From: Spirosoma foliorum
GTDB lineage: Bacteria > Bacteroidota > Bacteroidia > Cytophagales > Spirosomataceae
Direction of reading: 5' to 3'
Assembly (NCBI RefSeq): GCF_014117325.1
Contig: NZ_CP059732.1
Span: forward strand, 7,567,001-7,631,000
Length of the DNA stretch: 64,000 bases
Under the pieces are notes generated by a model, which searched no databases, had not been told where the DNA came from, and saw nothing but the letters and a program-made list of their open reading frames with translations. The position numbers were made by a program, and so were the translations under genes. This document shows positions 17,913-26,241 of this stretch, piece by piece (within the stretch, counting starts at the first letter, position 1; each line of letters begins with the position of its first letter).

Positions 17913-18398
17913 TTAAAACACTGCCTGATGCGTAATCTCAACCTTAATTTTCGCGCTCTTCCCGGCCTCAACAGTTACCGGAAAAATGTTGTTCTTGGTG
18001 TCATATAAGTTGGCGTATAAGCCTTTTGGCTCCTGCACAATTACCGAATATCGTCCTTTGGGAAGATTGACACAGAATGTGCCATCTTTTCCTGACTTGA
18101 CCGTCTTGATTGGTTTGACTAAACCCACCGAATTAATAAAGCCATTGTCGCCAGCTTCAACCTGACTCACATTCAACAAGGGAAAAATGAGTACCTCGCG
18201 CTCAGCAGGAGCGCCGTTAGCGTTAGGTCTGGGTGAGCCTGGGCCCGGCATATGATTACCCTGCTTTACCAGCACAGTTCCGCATATTCCCTGAAGCGCA
18301 GCTGTACTGGCCATTTTTTGCCGTTGAATTTTCTGGGCAATCGTGGTAGCCGATGTACCGAGAAATAAAACCAGTAAGATTGTTGTGATACGTATCAT
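17913..18398 (-). CDS. Exported protein with carboxypeptidase-regulatory/SpaA-like domain
   Basis: The 161-residue protein has a signal peptide (about residues 1-22, ending TTIAQ) and a C-terminal beta-sandwich of the carboxypeptidase-regulatory type: GKDGTFCVNLPKGRYSVIVQEP followed by an alternating strand pattern to the end. No catalytic motif. Its start overlaps the ftsY stop by 4 bp, so it is translated with ftsY, although no shared function is evident. Probably a periplasmic or surface accessory protein; the role is unknown. Confidence 0.7.
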   Translation of the reverse strand: MIRITTILLVLFLGTSATTIAQKIQRQKMASTAALQGICGTVLVKQGNHMPGPGSPRPNANGAPAEREVLIFPLLNVSQVEAGDNGFINSVGLVKPIKTVKSGKDGTFCVNLPKGRYSVIVQEPKGLYANLYDTKNNIFPVTVEAGKSAKIKVEITHQAVF

Positions 18399-19351
18399 TT
18401 CTTAAAGAACGAATCCACAAACTCCATCTTGTTGAATGTTTGCAAGTCCTCTATTTTCTCGCCAACGCCAATGTATTTAACCGGAATTTTAAATTGATCT
18501 GAAATTCCAATAACTACACCACCCTTGGCCGTTCCATCTAGTTTGGTGATGGCAAGTGCCGTAACCTCGGTTGCTTTTGTGAATTCGGTTGCCTGAATAA
18601 ACGCATTTTGCCCGGTTGAGCCGTCTAACACCAAAAGTACCTCGTGCGGTGCATCGGGAGTGAACTTCTGCATGACGCGCTTAATCTTGGTCAGCTCGTT
18701 CATCAGGTTAATTTTGGTATGTAACCGACCAGCTGTGTCTATAATGACCACATCGGCGTTCATATCGGTTGCTTTTTTAACAGCATCGAAGGCCACTGCC
18801 GAAGGATCGGTGTTCATTCCATGCGAAATGACGGGTACACCAACGCGATCGCCCCAGAGTTTGAGTTGATCTACGGCTGCTGCCCGGAACGTATCGCCAG
18901 CGCCTAATACAACCTGTTTGCCACGTTTGTGAAATTGAGCCGCCAGTTTGCCAATCGTTGTGGTTTTGCCAACGCCATTAACACCGACAACCATAATTAC
19001 ATAGGGCTTCTTCCCGACAGGTAAATCAAAGTCGTCGGGGACATCGCTAGTGTTATTATCCGAAAGCAAGGTGGCAATCTCTTCGCGGAGTATCCGGTCG
19101 AGTTCGTCGGTGCCCATGTATTTGTCGCGGGCAACGCGTTCTTCGATCTGGCGTATAATTTTGACAGTTGTTTCAACGCCTACATCCGATGAAATGAGAA
19201 CATTCTCGAGTTCGTCGAGAACTTCTTCGTCAATGGTCGATTTGCCAACGACGGCCCGGCCAAGTTTCGAGAAAAAACTGTCTTTCGTTTTCTCTAATCC
19301 TTTGTCGAGTGTTTCTTTTTTTTCTTTCGAGAATAAGCCGAATAGAGCCAT
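18395..19351 (-). CDS. ftsY: Signal recognition particle receptor FtsY
   Basis: The 318-residue GTPase docks SRP-ribosome complexes at the membrane. The NG domain is complete: G1 GVNGVGKTTT, DTFRAAAVDQL, G3 DTAGRLH, G4 TKLDGTAKGG and GVGEKIEDL. The acidic A domain is very short, as in other Bacteroidota. I chose the ATG at 19351 (MALFGLFSKEKK); an upstream in-frame ATG at 19402 would add a non-conserved 17-residue leader. A terminator lies between it and the DUF4295 gene, so it likely has its own promoter. Confidence 0.96.
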   Translation of the reverse strand: MALFGLFSKEKKETLDKGLEKTKDSFFSKLGRAVVGKSTIDEEVLDELENVLISSDVGVETTVKIIRQIEERVARDKYMGTDELDRILREEIATLLSDNNTSDVPDDFDLPVGKKPYVIMVVGVNGVGKTTTIGKLAAQFHKRGKQVVLGAGDTFRAAAVDQLKLWGDRVGVPVISHGMNTDPSAVAFDAVKKATDMNADVVIIDTAGRLHTKINLMNELTKIKRVMQKFTPDAPHEVLLVLDGSTGQNAFIQATEFTKATEVTALAITKLDGTAKGGVVIGISDQFKIPVKYIGVGEKIEDLQTFNKMEFVDSFFKK

Positions 19352-19493
19352 AAAAATGGGGCCGCTCGTGCGGTCGTGAGTCGATAGTGGATTAGCAATC
19401 AATGATTAACTTTACTGTGTCAGCCTGTATATGGGCAGGCGCGGGCATAGTGTATTAACTATTGACTGGTTCAACAAAACTACAGCAAAAAAA

Positions 19494-19522
19494 GTCCCAC
19501 AGAACCATGAAGGCTGTGGGAC
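19494..19522 (-). terminator. Terminator of the rpmG-DUF4295 transcript
   Basis: A perfect 9-bp stem (19494-19502 with 19514-19522) followed on the minus strand by a run of seven T is a textbook intrinsic terminator between DUF4295 and ftsY. Confidence 0.85.
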
Positions 19523-19589
19523 AAATTTCTTTGTACAGAAACGGGTTCTCCAGGGCGCCGATTCGTCGACGTGGTTAACGTAGTCAAGA

Positions 19590-19745
19590 CTAGCTTTTCA
19601 GCGCAGCCTGAATTTCATCAACGGGAACCATTTCTTCTTTGAAGGTATAAGCGCCAGTTTTAGGCGATTTCACGGCTTTGATGATTTTGGCGAATGCCTT
19701 GCCGTTATCCTTCGTTTTCAGGGTTGCAACTACCTTTTTTGCCAT
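19590..19745 (-). CDS. DUF4295 small basic protein (probable Bacteroidota ribosomal protein)
   Basis: This 51-residue frame starts MAKKVVATLKTKDNGKAFAK and ends DEIQAALKS. It is lysine-rich, with the DUF4295 character and the expected place between rpmG and ftsY. I recall a ribosome structure from Flavobacterium in which a phylum-specific small protein (named bL38) was assigned to this family; that link is from memory and should be checked. It shares a transcript with rpmG, consistent with a ribosomal role. Confidence 0.9.
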   Translation of the reverse strand: MAKKVVATLKTKDNGKAFAKIIKAVKSPKTGAYTFKEEMVPVDEIQAALKS

Positions 19746-19838
19746 GTCGATTTTGCAGTTTATGGTTTACGGTTCTCGGTTTTCGGATGCAAATTCAGAT
19801 TATTATCTGCTGTAAACCGAAAACTATAAACCTAAAAC

Positions 19839-20024
19839 CTATTTAATTTCTTTATGTACCGTTACTTTCTTCAGAAACGGGTTGTATTTCTTCCGTTCGA
19901 TACGCGCTGGCGTATTTTTCCGGTTTTTCGTGGTGATGTACCGGGACATGCCGGGTACACCGCTGTCTTTTTGCTCGGTGCATTCCAGAATAACCTGGAT
20001 TCTATTGGCGCCTTTCTTTGCCAT
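19839..20024 (-). CDS. rpmG: 50S ribosomal protein L33
   Basis: The 61-residue protein starts [18 protein letters not shown] and contains [23 protein letters not shown], the L33 core. The start is the ATG at 20024; a longer frame upstream adds an unconserved basic leader. It is slightly longer than L33 of Proteobacteria, as usual for the phylum. The L28 gene (rpmB), often directly upstream in related genomes, is not here: a divergent nuoD begins 160 bp away. The 93-bp gap to DUF4295 holds an imperfect inverted repeat. Confidence 0.95.
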   Translation of the reverse strand: MAKKGANRIQVILECTEQKDSGVPGMSRYITTKNRKNTPARIERKKYNPFLKKVTVHKEIK

Positions 20025-20183
20025 CGCTAATGTTCGTTTTCTCGATAAGGAGCGCAAAGGTACGGAATTACTTTTATTTAGCCAATAGCTTTTTAAGAAA
20101 AACTGATGATTTGTAATGAATTAGGTCAGAAAAGTGCGTAAAGTTTGGCAATCGGATTCCCGCTTTCGACCTTTGGTGCTGTC

Positions 20184-21404
20184 ATGACCACGCAAACAAT
20201 TCAATACGAGTACGCTCCCGGCCATTTCCGGGCTTCGGAACCTGGCGTCTATCGACCCGAAATGCTTCAGGAAGGGGAGATGATTCTGAATATGGGACCG
20301 CAACACCCATCAACGCATGGTGTATTGCGGCTCGAAGTGGTTACCGATGGAGAAATTATTGTTGACGTAGTTCCGCATCTAGGTTATCTGCACCGTTGTT
20401 TTGAGAAACATGCGCAGTCATTGCCCTTCAATCAGGCAATTCCGTTCGTAGATCGACTCGATTATCTGGCTGCAATGAACTGCGAACATGCCTTTGTGAT
20501 GGGCGTTGAGCGAATGCTGGGTATTCAGAACGATATTCCGAAACGTACCGAATACATCCGGGTGCTGGTAGCCGAATTGAATCGTATTGCGGCCCACTTT
20601 GTCGGCATTGGGACATACGCACTCGATATTGGTGCCTATACGCCTTTTCTCTGGCTCATGCGCGATCGTGAGCATATTCAGCGGCTGCTCGAGTGGGTAA
20701 GTGGGGCCCGGATGTTGTATAATTATATTTGGGTAGGGGGCTTATTTTATGATCTTCCGGTAGGGTTTGAAGAACGATGCCGGGAGTTCATTTCCTATTT
20801 GAAACCCAAATTAGTAGAGCTACAACAGCTGGTTATTGAGAATGATATTTTCATAAAACGAACGGCTAATGTGGGCGTTCTTCCCTTACCCGTTGCCATT
20901 AATTATGGCTGTACAGGCCCGATGCTTCGTGGTTCTGGATTACGGTATGATTTACGTCGGGTAGATGGTTATTCGGTTTACCCTGAGCTAGACTTCGATA
21001 TTCCGATTGGCGAAGGGAAGATGGGAACGGTTGGCGATTGCTGGGATCGCAACAATGTACGGGTACTAGAGTGTCACGAATCTATTCGCATTATTGAGCA
21101 GTGTTTGGATCAACTTATGGGTGATCATAGACGTACCCGTGACTACGATCCACAAGCAGTTGTGCCAAAGAAAATTCGCCCTAAAGCAATGGATTTCTAC
21201 GCTCGTGCTGAAAGTGCTAAGGGTGAACTTGGCTTTTTCTTTCGCACGGATGGCAAATCAGACGTGCCTGTGCGCTGCAAATCCCGCTCGTGTTGCTTTC
21301 ACAATCTGTCCGTCATTCACGAAATCAGCCGGGGCGCTATGCTAGCCGATTTGGTAGCGATAATCGGATCAATTGATGTCGTGATGGGGGAAGTGGATCG
21401 GTGA
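20184..21404 (+). CDS. nuoD: NADH-quinone oxidoreductase subunit D (stand-alone copy)
   Basis: The 406-residue protein is the 49-kDa subunit of complex I, which helps form the quinone site. The family start [27 protein letters not shown], the quinone-binding-region DYLAAM and the closing [21 protein letters not shown] are all present. The ATG at 20184 was chosen because the 13-residue leader from 20145 is unconserved. No other nuo gene lies on either side, so this copy is outside a nuo operon. It is divergent from rpmG and convergent with hpt. Confidence 0.93.
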   Translation: MTTQTIQYEYAPGHFRASEPGVYRPEMLQEGEMILNMGPQHPSTHGVLRLEVVTDGEIIVDVVPHLGYLHRCFEKHAQSLPFNQAIPFVDRLDYLAAMNCEHAFVMGVERMLGIQNDIPKRTEYIRVLVAELNRIAAHFVGIGTYALDIGAYTPFLWLMRDREHIQRLLEWVSGARMLYNYIWVGGLFYDLPVGFEERCREFISYLKPKLVELQQLVIENDIFIKRTANVGVLPLPVAINYGCTGPMLRGSGLRYDLRRVDGYSVYPELDFDIPIGEGKMGTVGDCWDRNNVRVLECHESIRIIEQCLDQLMGDHRRTRDYDPQAVVPKKIRPKAMDFYARAESAKGELGFFFRTDGKSDVPVRCKSRSCCFHNLSVIHEISRGAMLADLVAIIGSIDVVMGEVDR

Positions 21405-21405
21405 T

Positions 21406-21468
21406 GTCTGGGCTAAGCTCCGGCTTGGCCCGTAAAATCTATTGGCCAAGCCGGAGCTTGGCCCAGAC
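21406..21468. terminator. 25-bp inverted repeat, bidirectional terminator between nuoD and hpt
   Basis: Arms 21406-21430 and 21444-21468 pair over 25 bp with a single G-T type mismatch. The unit fills the entire gap between the two convergent stops. Confidence 0.75.
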
Positions 21469-21996
21469 TCATTCTAACACCAATATATCGGGCGTATTCC
21501 GACCCAAACCATCATAATCCAGACCATAACCCAAAACGAATTTGTTTTCGATTTCGAATCCAACGTACTGTAAGTCAATTGGCTTTTGTAGGGCTTCTGG
21601 TTTGAAGAGTAATGTCGCGATTGCCAGCGATGAGGGACCTTGTGCCTGAAGTTGATCGCGTATGTCGCAGAGGGTTTTGCCTGTGTCGACAATATCTTCG
21701 ACCACAATAAGGTCACGGTTGGCAACAGATTCGGTAAGGCCCAGGATTTCTTTCAGTTGCCCGGTCGATTCCGTTCCTTTGTAGGAGGAGACTCGGAGAA
21801 ACGTGATTTCACAGGGAATTGTTAAACGCTTTGCCAGATCAGCCGCGAATAAAAAAGCCCCGTTCAGGACAACGACTATGAGGGGAGTTTTACCAGCGTA
21901 TGCCTGATTAATTTGTTCGGCCAGTTCCTGAATGCGTTCCTGAATCGCTTCGGAAGTAATAAACGGGACAAACGTTTTATCTTTTATCGTTATCAT
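21469..21996 (-). CDS. hpt: Hypoxanthine phosphoribosyltransferase
   Basis: The 175-residue enzyme salvages hypoxanthine (and guanine) with PRPP. The PRPP loop is VVEDIVDTGKTL near residue 102; the N-terminal VVVLNGAFLFAADL and the C-terminal FVLGYGLDYDGLGRNTPDI loop match HPRT. I chose the ATG at 21996 (MITIKDK), as the longer frame from 22047 adds a non-conserved leader. Single-gene unit. Confidence 0.95.
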   Translation of the reverse strand: MITIKDKTFVPFITSEAIQERIQELAEQINQAYAGKTPLIVVVLNGAFLFAADLAKRLTIPCEITFLRVSSYKGTESTGQLKEILGLTESVANRDLIVVEDIVDTGKTLCDIRDQLQAQGPSSLAIATLLFKPEALQKPIDLQYVGFEIENKFVLGYGLDYDGLGRNTPDILVLE

Positions 21997-22127
21997 ATCG
22001 GTGTCTGTGGGGCGGCAAAGATACGCCGATAGTGAGGTCGTGGACAAAAAAACGATGGAAAAATAACAATTGGCAAACGCAGAGCCAGCAGTTTACGTTG
22101 ATATACTAACTAATTGATTTTGACGAA

Positions 22128-23345
22128 ATGAAGAAATTTGTGTTGACGGTTTGGCTGATGAGTATGGCTAGTTTAGCCCAGGCTCAGCTTTATGATCCGT
22201 CGGCGTTTGATAAAAAGTATGATGGTCTATTGAAGCATCCAGGCGTTCAGATTGAATCGGCGGAGGCTATCAATCAGATGTACAACTATAAGTTCTACGA
22301 AGCCGACAAAGAGTTTCGGTGGCTGCGTTTGCGTTATCCGAAACACCCAATGCCGACGTTCTTAATGGGGCTGGCCGAGTGGTGGAAAATCGTTCCAAAT
22401 ACCGACGTCACAGATTATGATGACCAGTGCTTAATGTACATGGATTCGACCATTACATTGGCCGAAGAATTATACGATAACAGTGAGAACAAGCTCGAAC
22501 CGGCATTTTTCCTGGCAGCTGCTTACGCCTTTAAAAGCCGACTTTATTCGGAGCGAAAAAAATGGACAAAGGCCACCTTTGCGGGTAAGAATGCCCTAAA
22601 GTACTTTGAGAAATGTAAGGGGAATGCCGATTTCAGTCCTGAACTGCTCTTTGGGGATGGGATGTACAATTATTACGCCCAGTGGATTCCCGAAAATTAC
22701 CCATTACTGAAGCCAATCCTGATCTTTTTTCCCAAAGGGAATAAAGCAAACGGGATCAAAGAGTTAGAGAAAACGGCGAATACGGCTTTCTATACACGTG
22801 TTGAAGCCCGTTACTTTCTGGTTCAGATTTATAGTATGGAGAATCAGTACGATAAAGCGTATCAGATGTCGAAGTACATGGCTGAGCAATATCCTGATAA
22901 CCCATTCTTTGAGCGGTACTTTGCCCGGTCGGCCTTTGTAACAGGGCGCTTGAACGAAGCCGAACGGATTTCTAAAGATATTCTGGAAAAAGTGAGTCGC
23001 ACGCAGTCTGGTTATGAGGGCGTTAGCGGACGGACAGCGGCCTATATCCTGGCCTACGTTAACAGCGTGTTTTATAACAACGTAGCCGAAGCGAAGAAAT
23101 ACTACCAACAATCGGTAGACTTCTCGAAGCAGACAAATTCGACAACGTCGGGGTATTATTTATCGTCGTTGATCGGATTGGCGAAGATTGCGAATGGAGA
23201 GAAAAACTACGACCTGGCCCAGACCTACTTTAATGAAGTACTAGACAAAGCGGAACGAAAATCCAGTCAGTACAAGGAGGCTAAAAAAGCGCTTGATGAC
23301 GCGAAAAAGGCAAGACGGGAGGAGCGAAGGAAGAGGAAGGAATGA
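22128..23345 (+). CDS. Exported tetratricopeptide-repeat protein
   Basis: The 405-residue protein has a signal peptide (MKKFVLTVWLMSMASLAQAQ) and at least four helical pairs with TPR spacing, clearest at YFLVQIYSMENQYDKAYQMSKYMAEQYPDNPFFERYFARSAF and near the C-terminus (GLAKIANGEKNYDLAQTYFNEVLDKAE). It ends in a lysine/arginine tail. No enzymatic motif. Probably a periplasmic scaffold; partners are unknown. It is monocistronic and faces lrp across a perfect 26-bp inverted repeat. Confidence 0.8.
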   Translation: MKKFVLTVWLMSMASLAQAQLYDPSAFDKKYDGLLKHPGVQIESAEAINQMYNYKFYEADKEFRWLRLRYPKHPMPTFLMGLAEWWKIVPNTDVTDYDDQCLMYMDSTITLAEELYDNSENKLEPAFFLAAAYAFKSRLYSERKKWTKATFAGKNALKYFEKCKGNADFSPELLFGDGMYNYYAQWIPENYPLLKPILIFFPKGNKANGIKELEKTANTAFYTRVEARYFLVQIYSMENQYDKAYQMSKYMAEQYPDNPFFERYFARSAFVTGRLNEAERISKDILEKVSRTQSGYEGVSGRTAAYILAYVNSVFYNNVAEAKKYYQQSVDFSKQTNSTTSGYYLSSLIGLAKIANGEKNYDLAQTYFNEVLDKAERKSSQYKEAKKALDDAKKARREERRKRKE

Positions 23346-23350
23346 GTTTT

Positions 23351-23426
23351 GATATATATGATGTATGATATAGGATGTATGTTTTAACCTGAATACATAT
23401 ATCCTATATCATACATCATATATATC
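23351..23426. repeat. 26-bp perfect AT-rich inverted repeat
   Basis: Arms 23351-23376 and 23401-23426 are exact reverse complements with a 24-nt loop. The right arm overlaps the last two bases of the lrp gene. It lies between convergent genes and may terminate both transcripts. A closely similar word, CATATATCCTA, recurs upstream of smpB (about 35522). Confidence 0.8.
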
Positions 23427-23895
23427 ATGGAATTGGCAACACTTTGCTTTCCTTAAAAGTCGACATGATAACCATGGTTTGAGTGCTGGCTACTTCGTCA
23501 ATTTCGTTGATTACATCGAGCATCAGAGCCTGATACGACGAGATATCTTTCGAAATCACCTTGAGTAGAAAGTCTCCTGAGCCAGTGATGTGGTGGCATT
23601 CGATAATTTCGGGAATCTGATTCACCCGATCCACAAACGACATTGTTGTGTCTTTTTTGTGGCCAACCAGCGTCACCATAACGAATGTGGTTACGCCCAG
23701 GCCAATTTTCTCCCGGCTTAACTGAGCATGATAGCTCTGAATAATTCCTGAGGTTTCTAGTTTTTTTACCCGCTCAAGTGTAGGGGCTGGCGAAAGGCCA
23801 ATTTCTTTAGAAAGCTGTGCGTTAGTAATTTTAGCGTTAGCTTGTAAAATCTCTAATACGTTGCGATCTATCTGATCTAATTTATGAATTGACAT
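23425..23895 (-). CDS. Lrp/AsnC family transcriptional regulator
   Basis: The 156-residue protein has the N-terminal winged helix-turn-helix (DQIDRNVLEILQANAKITNAQLSKEIGLSPAPTLERVKKLE) and the C-terminal RAM ligand-binding domain (VTFVMVTLVGHK ... GSGDFLLKVISKD). It should form octamers or dimers that sense an amino acid. A minus-strand TAGATTTG at 23941-23948 is a good -7 box for it. No biosynthetic partner gene is adjacent. Confidence 0.92.
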   Translation of the reverse strand: MSIHKLDQIDRNVLEILQANAKITNAQLSKEIGLSPAPTLERVKKLETSGIIQSYHAQLSREKIGLGVTTFVMVTLVGHKKDTTMSFVDRVNQIPEIIECHHITGSGDFLLKVISKDISSYQALMLDVINEIDEVASTQTMVIMSTFKESKVLPIP

Positions 23896-24311
23896 AAACG
23901 GAGGTCGTCTGTTGAATTAGAATTTGTGTGCAGAACGGTGCAAATCTACTATCTTTTACAATAGAAAATTCTTAAAAACGTATGAATATTTAAAAAAGGC
24001 AAAACAAATATTGCATATCTTCCTCATAAACGGCACAATATTAAGCTTTATAGAGTAGTTGCCAAATCCTATTTTTATCATTCGGTAGTATTCGTATGAT
24101 GTAGAGTTCGTTACTTCTTGTTGTCAGTTAACTTCTTTGACTTGATAGCCTCATTTGTTCGGGCTAATCCAGCTTTTCGATCGGTTCGATTTTTTCTATT
24201 GCTGTATATTGTTTGTACAATTTATACCGAATAGGATTTGATGTTCGTATTAATAAAGTCGAATGTCATACAACCATTGTTTAGGCATGTGAACCAATCG
24301 AGTTGCGTTGT
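23896..24311. other. Intergenic region with the lrp promoter
   Basis: These 416 bp between divergent genes hold the candidate lrp -7 box at 23941-23948 and are AT-rich. I see no reading frame with coding character, no RNA gene and no clear repeat. Confidence 0.5.
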
Positions 24312-24479
24312 ATGAAAATGCAGAAAAAGGAAAATTTGCCAACTAAACTTTGCCCGGCCTGTAATCGGCCGTTTAGCTGGCGGAAAAAATGGGAGAAAAA
24401 TTGGGAACATGTCGTGTATTGTAGCGAGGCTTGTCGACGAAGTGGCAAGCGGCAAAAAACAAGCCCAGATCCAGAATAA
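24312..24479 (+). CDS. DUF2256 zinc-ribbon-like mini-protein
   Basis: This 55-residue frame carries the DUF2256 pattern: LCPACNRPFSWRKKW then VYCSEACRRSGKR, i.e. CxxC ... CxxxC, with tryptophans between. It probably binds one zinc ion. DUF2256 proteins are widespread but uncharacterised; in other bacteria they are often near photolyase-like genes, which are not seen here. The start ATG could also be two codons later (24318). It ends 52 bp before the glycosidase-like gene. Confidence 0.85.
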   Translation: MKMQKKENLPTKLCPACNRPFSWRKKWEKNWEHVVYCSEACRRSGKRQKTSPDPE

Positions 24480-24531
24480 GTATGACAAATCTAAACTATC
24501 GTTATTTTTGTCGATTAACCCGCCTTCATTA

Positions 24532-26241
24532 ATGCGTCCAATTGCTTATTTGTTTCTGTTAGTTGCAGTTATTGGCTGGGATAGTTGCCGTCAGGCCAAG
24601 CCAGTGCCTGTTGTTACACGAAGACCGCCTGCCAAAGCTGTTAGTCCTGCCCGTCCAACCACCACGCAGCCCCCCGTTGCTCAAAAACCTGCGGTTGTTA
24701 AAACTACCCCGCCTAAGCCAGCAACAGTTGTGGTGGCGGTTCCTGAGGATTCGCTTGAAATGGATGGCGTAACGTTTCAAACACCGGCGCCCCCTAAACG
24801 GGAGTTTCGGGCGGTTTGGGTGGCAACGGTTGATAATATTGATTGGCCAAGTAAAAAAGGCTTGCCGGTTGCCGACCAGCAGCGTGAAATTTTGGGCATG
24901 TTCGATATGTACCAGCAAATGGGGCTGAATGCCGTCATTGTTCAGATACGATCGGCAGCCGATGCGTTTTATGCCAAAAGTTCAGAGCCCTGGTCAGAAT
25001 GGCTGACTGGCCAGCAGGGCTTGGCACCAACGCCATTCTACGACCCAATGGAGCTTATGATCGATCAGGCCCATCAGCGTGGATTAGAGTTTCATGCCTG
25101 GTTTAATCTTGATCGGGCTACATTCAGCAAATATTCCAGTATTGCTCCTTCCAACATTATTTACCGGAAACCAGGTTGGATGTTGAGTTATGGTGGTCGG
25201 AAATTATTTAATCTGGGTATACCTGCGGTTCGTTCCTACATTGCCGGAATCGTCGCCAATGTTGTACGGGAGTATGATATCGATGGCATTCACTTCGATG
25301 ATTATTTTTATCCCTATGCAGAACCTGGCCAGGTTCTGCGCGACGACAGTACCTACAAGGCTAACTACAATGGCATGACCAAAGGCGACTGGCGACGGGA
25401 TAATGTGAACAAACTCATCGTTGAACTTCGAGATTCTATTCGGGCGAATAAGCCTTGGGTCAAGTTTGGGGTTAGTCCGTTCGGCGTCTGGAAAAACCAG
25501 AGCAATGATCCTGAGGGGTCGGCGACCAATGGTGGGCAGTCCTTCTATGATAATTATGCCGATTCGCGAAAATGGGCGCGGGAAGGCACAATTGATTACA
25601 TCGTACCGCAGGTTTATTTCAGCTCAGAGTTTGGGCGAGTGCCTTACAAAACGCTCGTAGACTGGTGGAAACGCAATACGGGAAAGGCCCATTTATACAT
25701 TGGTCATGCGGCTTACCGGGTTGGACGTGGTTCTGAGCGTGATCCAGGATGGGGGCGAGCCGCAGAATTCCCGAATCAGATACGCTATAATCGTCAGCAT
25801 CAGGTTGTTCAGGGCAGCGTTTTGTTCAGTGCAAAAAATTTAAAACTTAACCCGCTGTCTTTCCGCGATTCGCTGCAAACAAATCTCTATCGGCATATGG
25901 CTTTAGTACCTGCCATGCCCTGGCTAGACAGCATCCCTCCTTTGCCACCCCGCGATCTGAAAGCGGCTATCATACCGGAAGGCGTAGAGCTATTCTGGCA
26001 GGAATCGGCTGAAGCCTCGGATGGCGATGGGGCGAATGAATACCTCATTTACCGTTTTGAAGGACGGCGCCCACGATTGGAGCTGAACGACCCCCGTTAT
26101 ATTTTAGCCCGTTGTATTGGCGAATCGACCACGCGTTTTGTCGACAAGACCGCTGATCCAAAGAAGAAGTACGTGTACGCGATAACAGCCATAGATCGCC
26201 TTCATAACGAAAGCCAGGTTTCTGTTATAAAAGTGCAGTAG
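24532..26241 (+). CDS. Glycoside hydrolase family 10-like (GHL10/DUF187) lipoprotein
   Basis: The 569-residue protein has a hydrophobic leader ending in DSCRQ (a weak lipobox) and a long proline/threonine/alanine linker (about residues 22-75). The GHL10 TIM-barrel domain follows: REFRAVWVATVDNIDWPSK, IVQIRSAADAFY, GIHFDDYFYPY with acidic catalytic candidates, and VPQVYFS. A fibronectin-like C-terminal segment follows. Relatives act on peptidoglycan-derived or other glycans at the cell surface. The ATG at 24532 gives a clean leader; an upstream frame from 24409 overlaps DUF2256 and is not used. Confidence 0.88.
   Translation: MRPIAYLFLLVAVIGWDSCRQAKPVPVVTRRPPAKAVSPARPTTTQPPVAQKPAVVKTTPPKPATVVVAVPEDSLEMDGVTFQTPAPPKREFRAVWVATVDNIDWPSKKGLPVADQQREILGMFDMYQQMGLNAVIVQIRSAADAFYAKSSEPWSEWLTGQQGLAPTPFYDPMELMIDQAHQRGLEFHAWFNLDRATFSKYSSIAPSNIIYRKPGWMLSYGGRKLFNLGIPAVRSYIAGIVANVVREYDIDGIHFDDYFYPYAEPGQVLRDDSTYKANYNGMTKGDWRRDNVNKLIVELRDSIRANKPWVKFGVSPFGVWKNQSNDPEGSATNGGQSFYDNYADSRKWAREGTIDYIVPQVYFSSEFGRVPYKTLVDWWKRNTGKAHLYIGHAAYRVGRGSERDPGWGRAAEFPNQIRYNRQHQVVQGSVLFSAKNLKLNPLSFRDSLQTNLYRHMALVPAMPWLDSIPPLPPRDLKAAIIPEGVELFWQESAEASDGDGANEYLIYRFEGRRPRLELNDPRYILARCIGESTTRFVDKTADPKKKYVYAITAIDRLHNESQVSVIKVQ

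Noticed and set aside
19352..19402. 17-residue FtsY leader
   Set aside because: Not conserved in character; MALFGLFSKEKK is the typical FtsY start.
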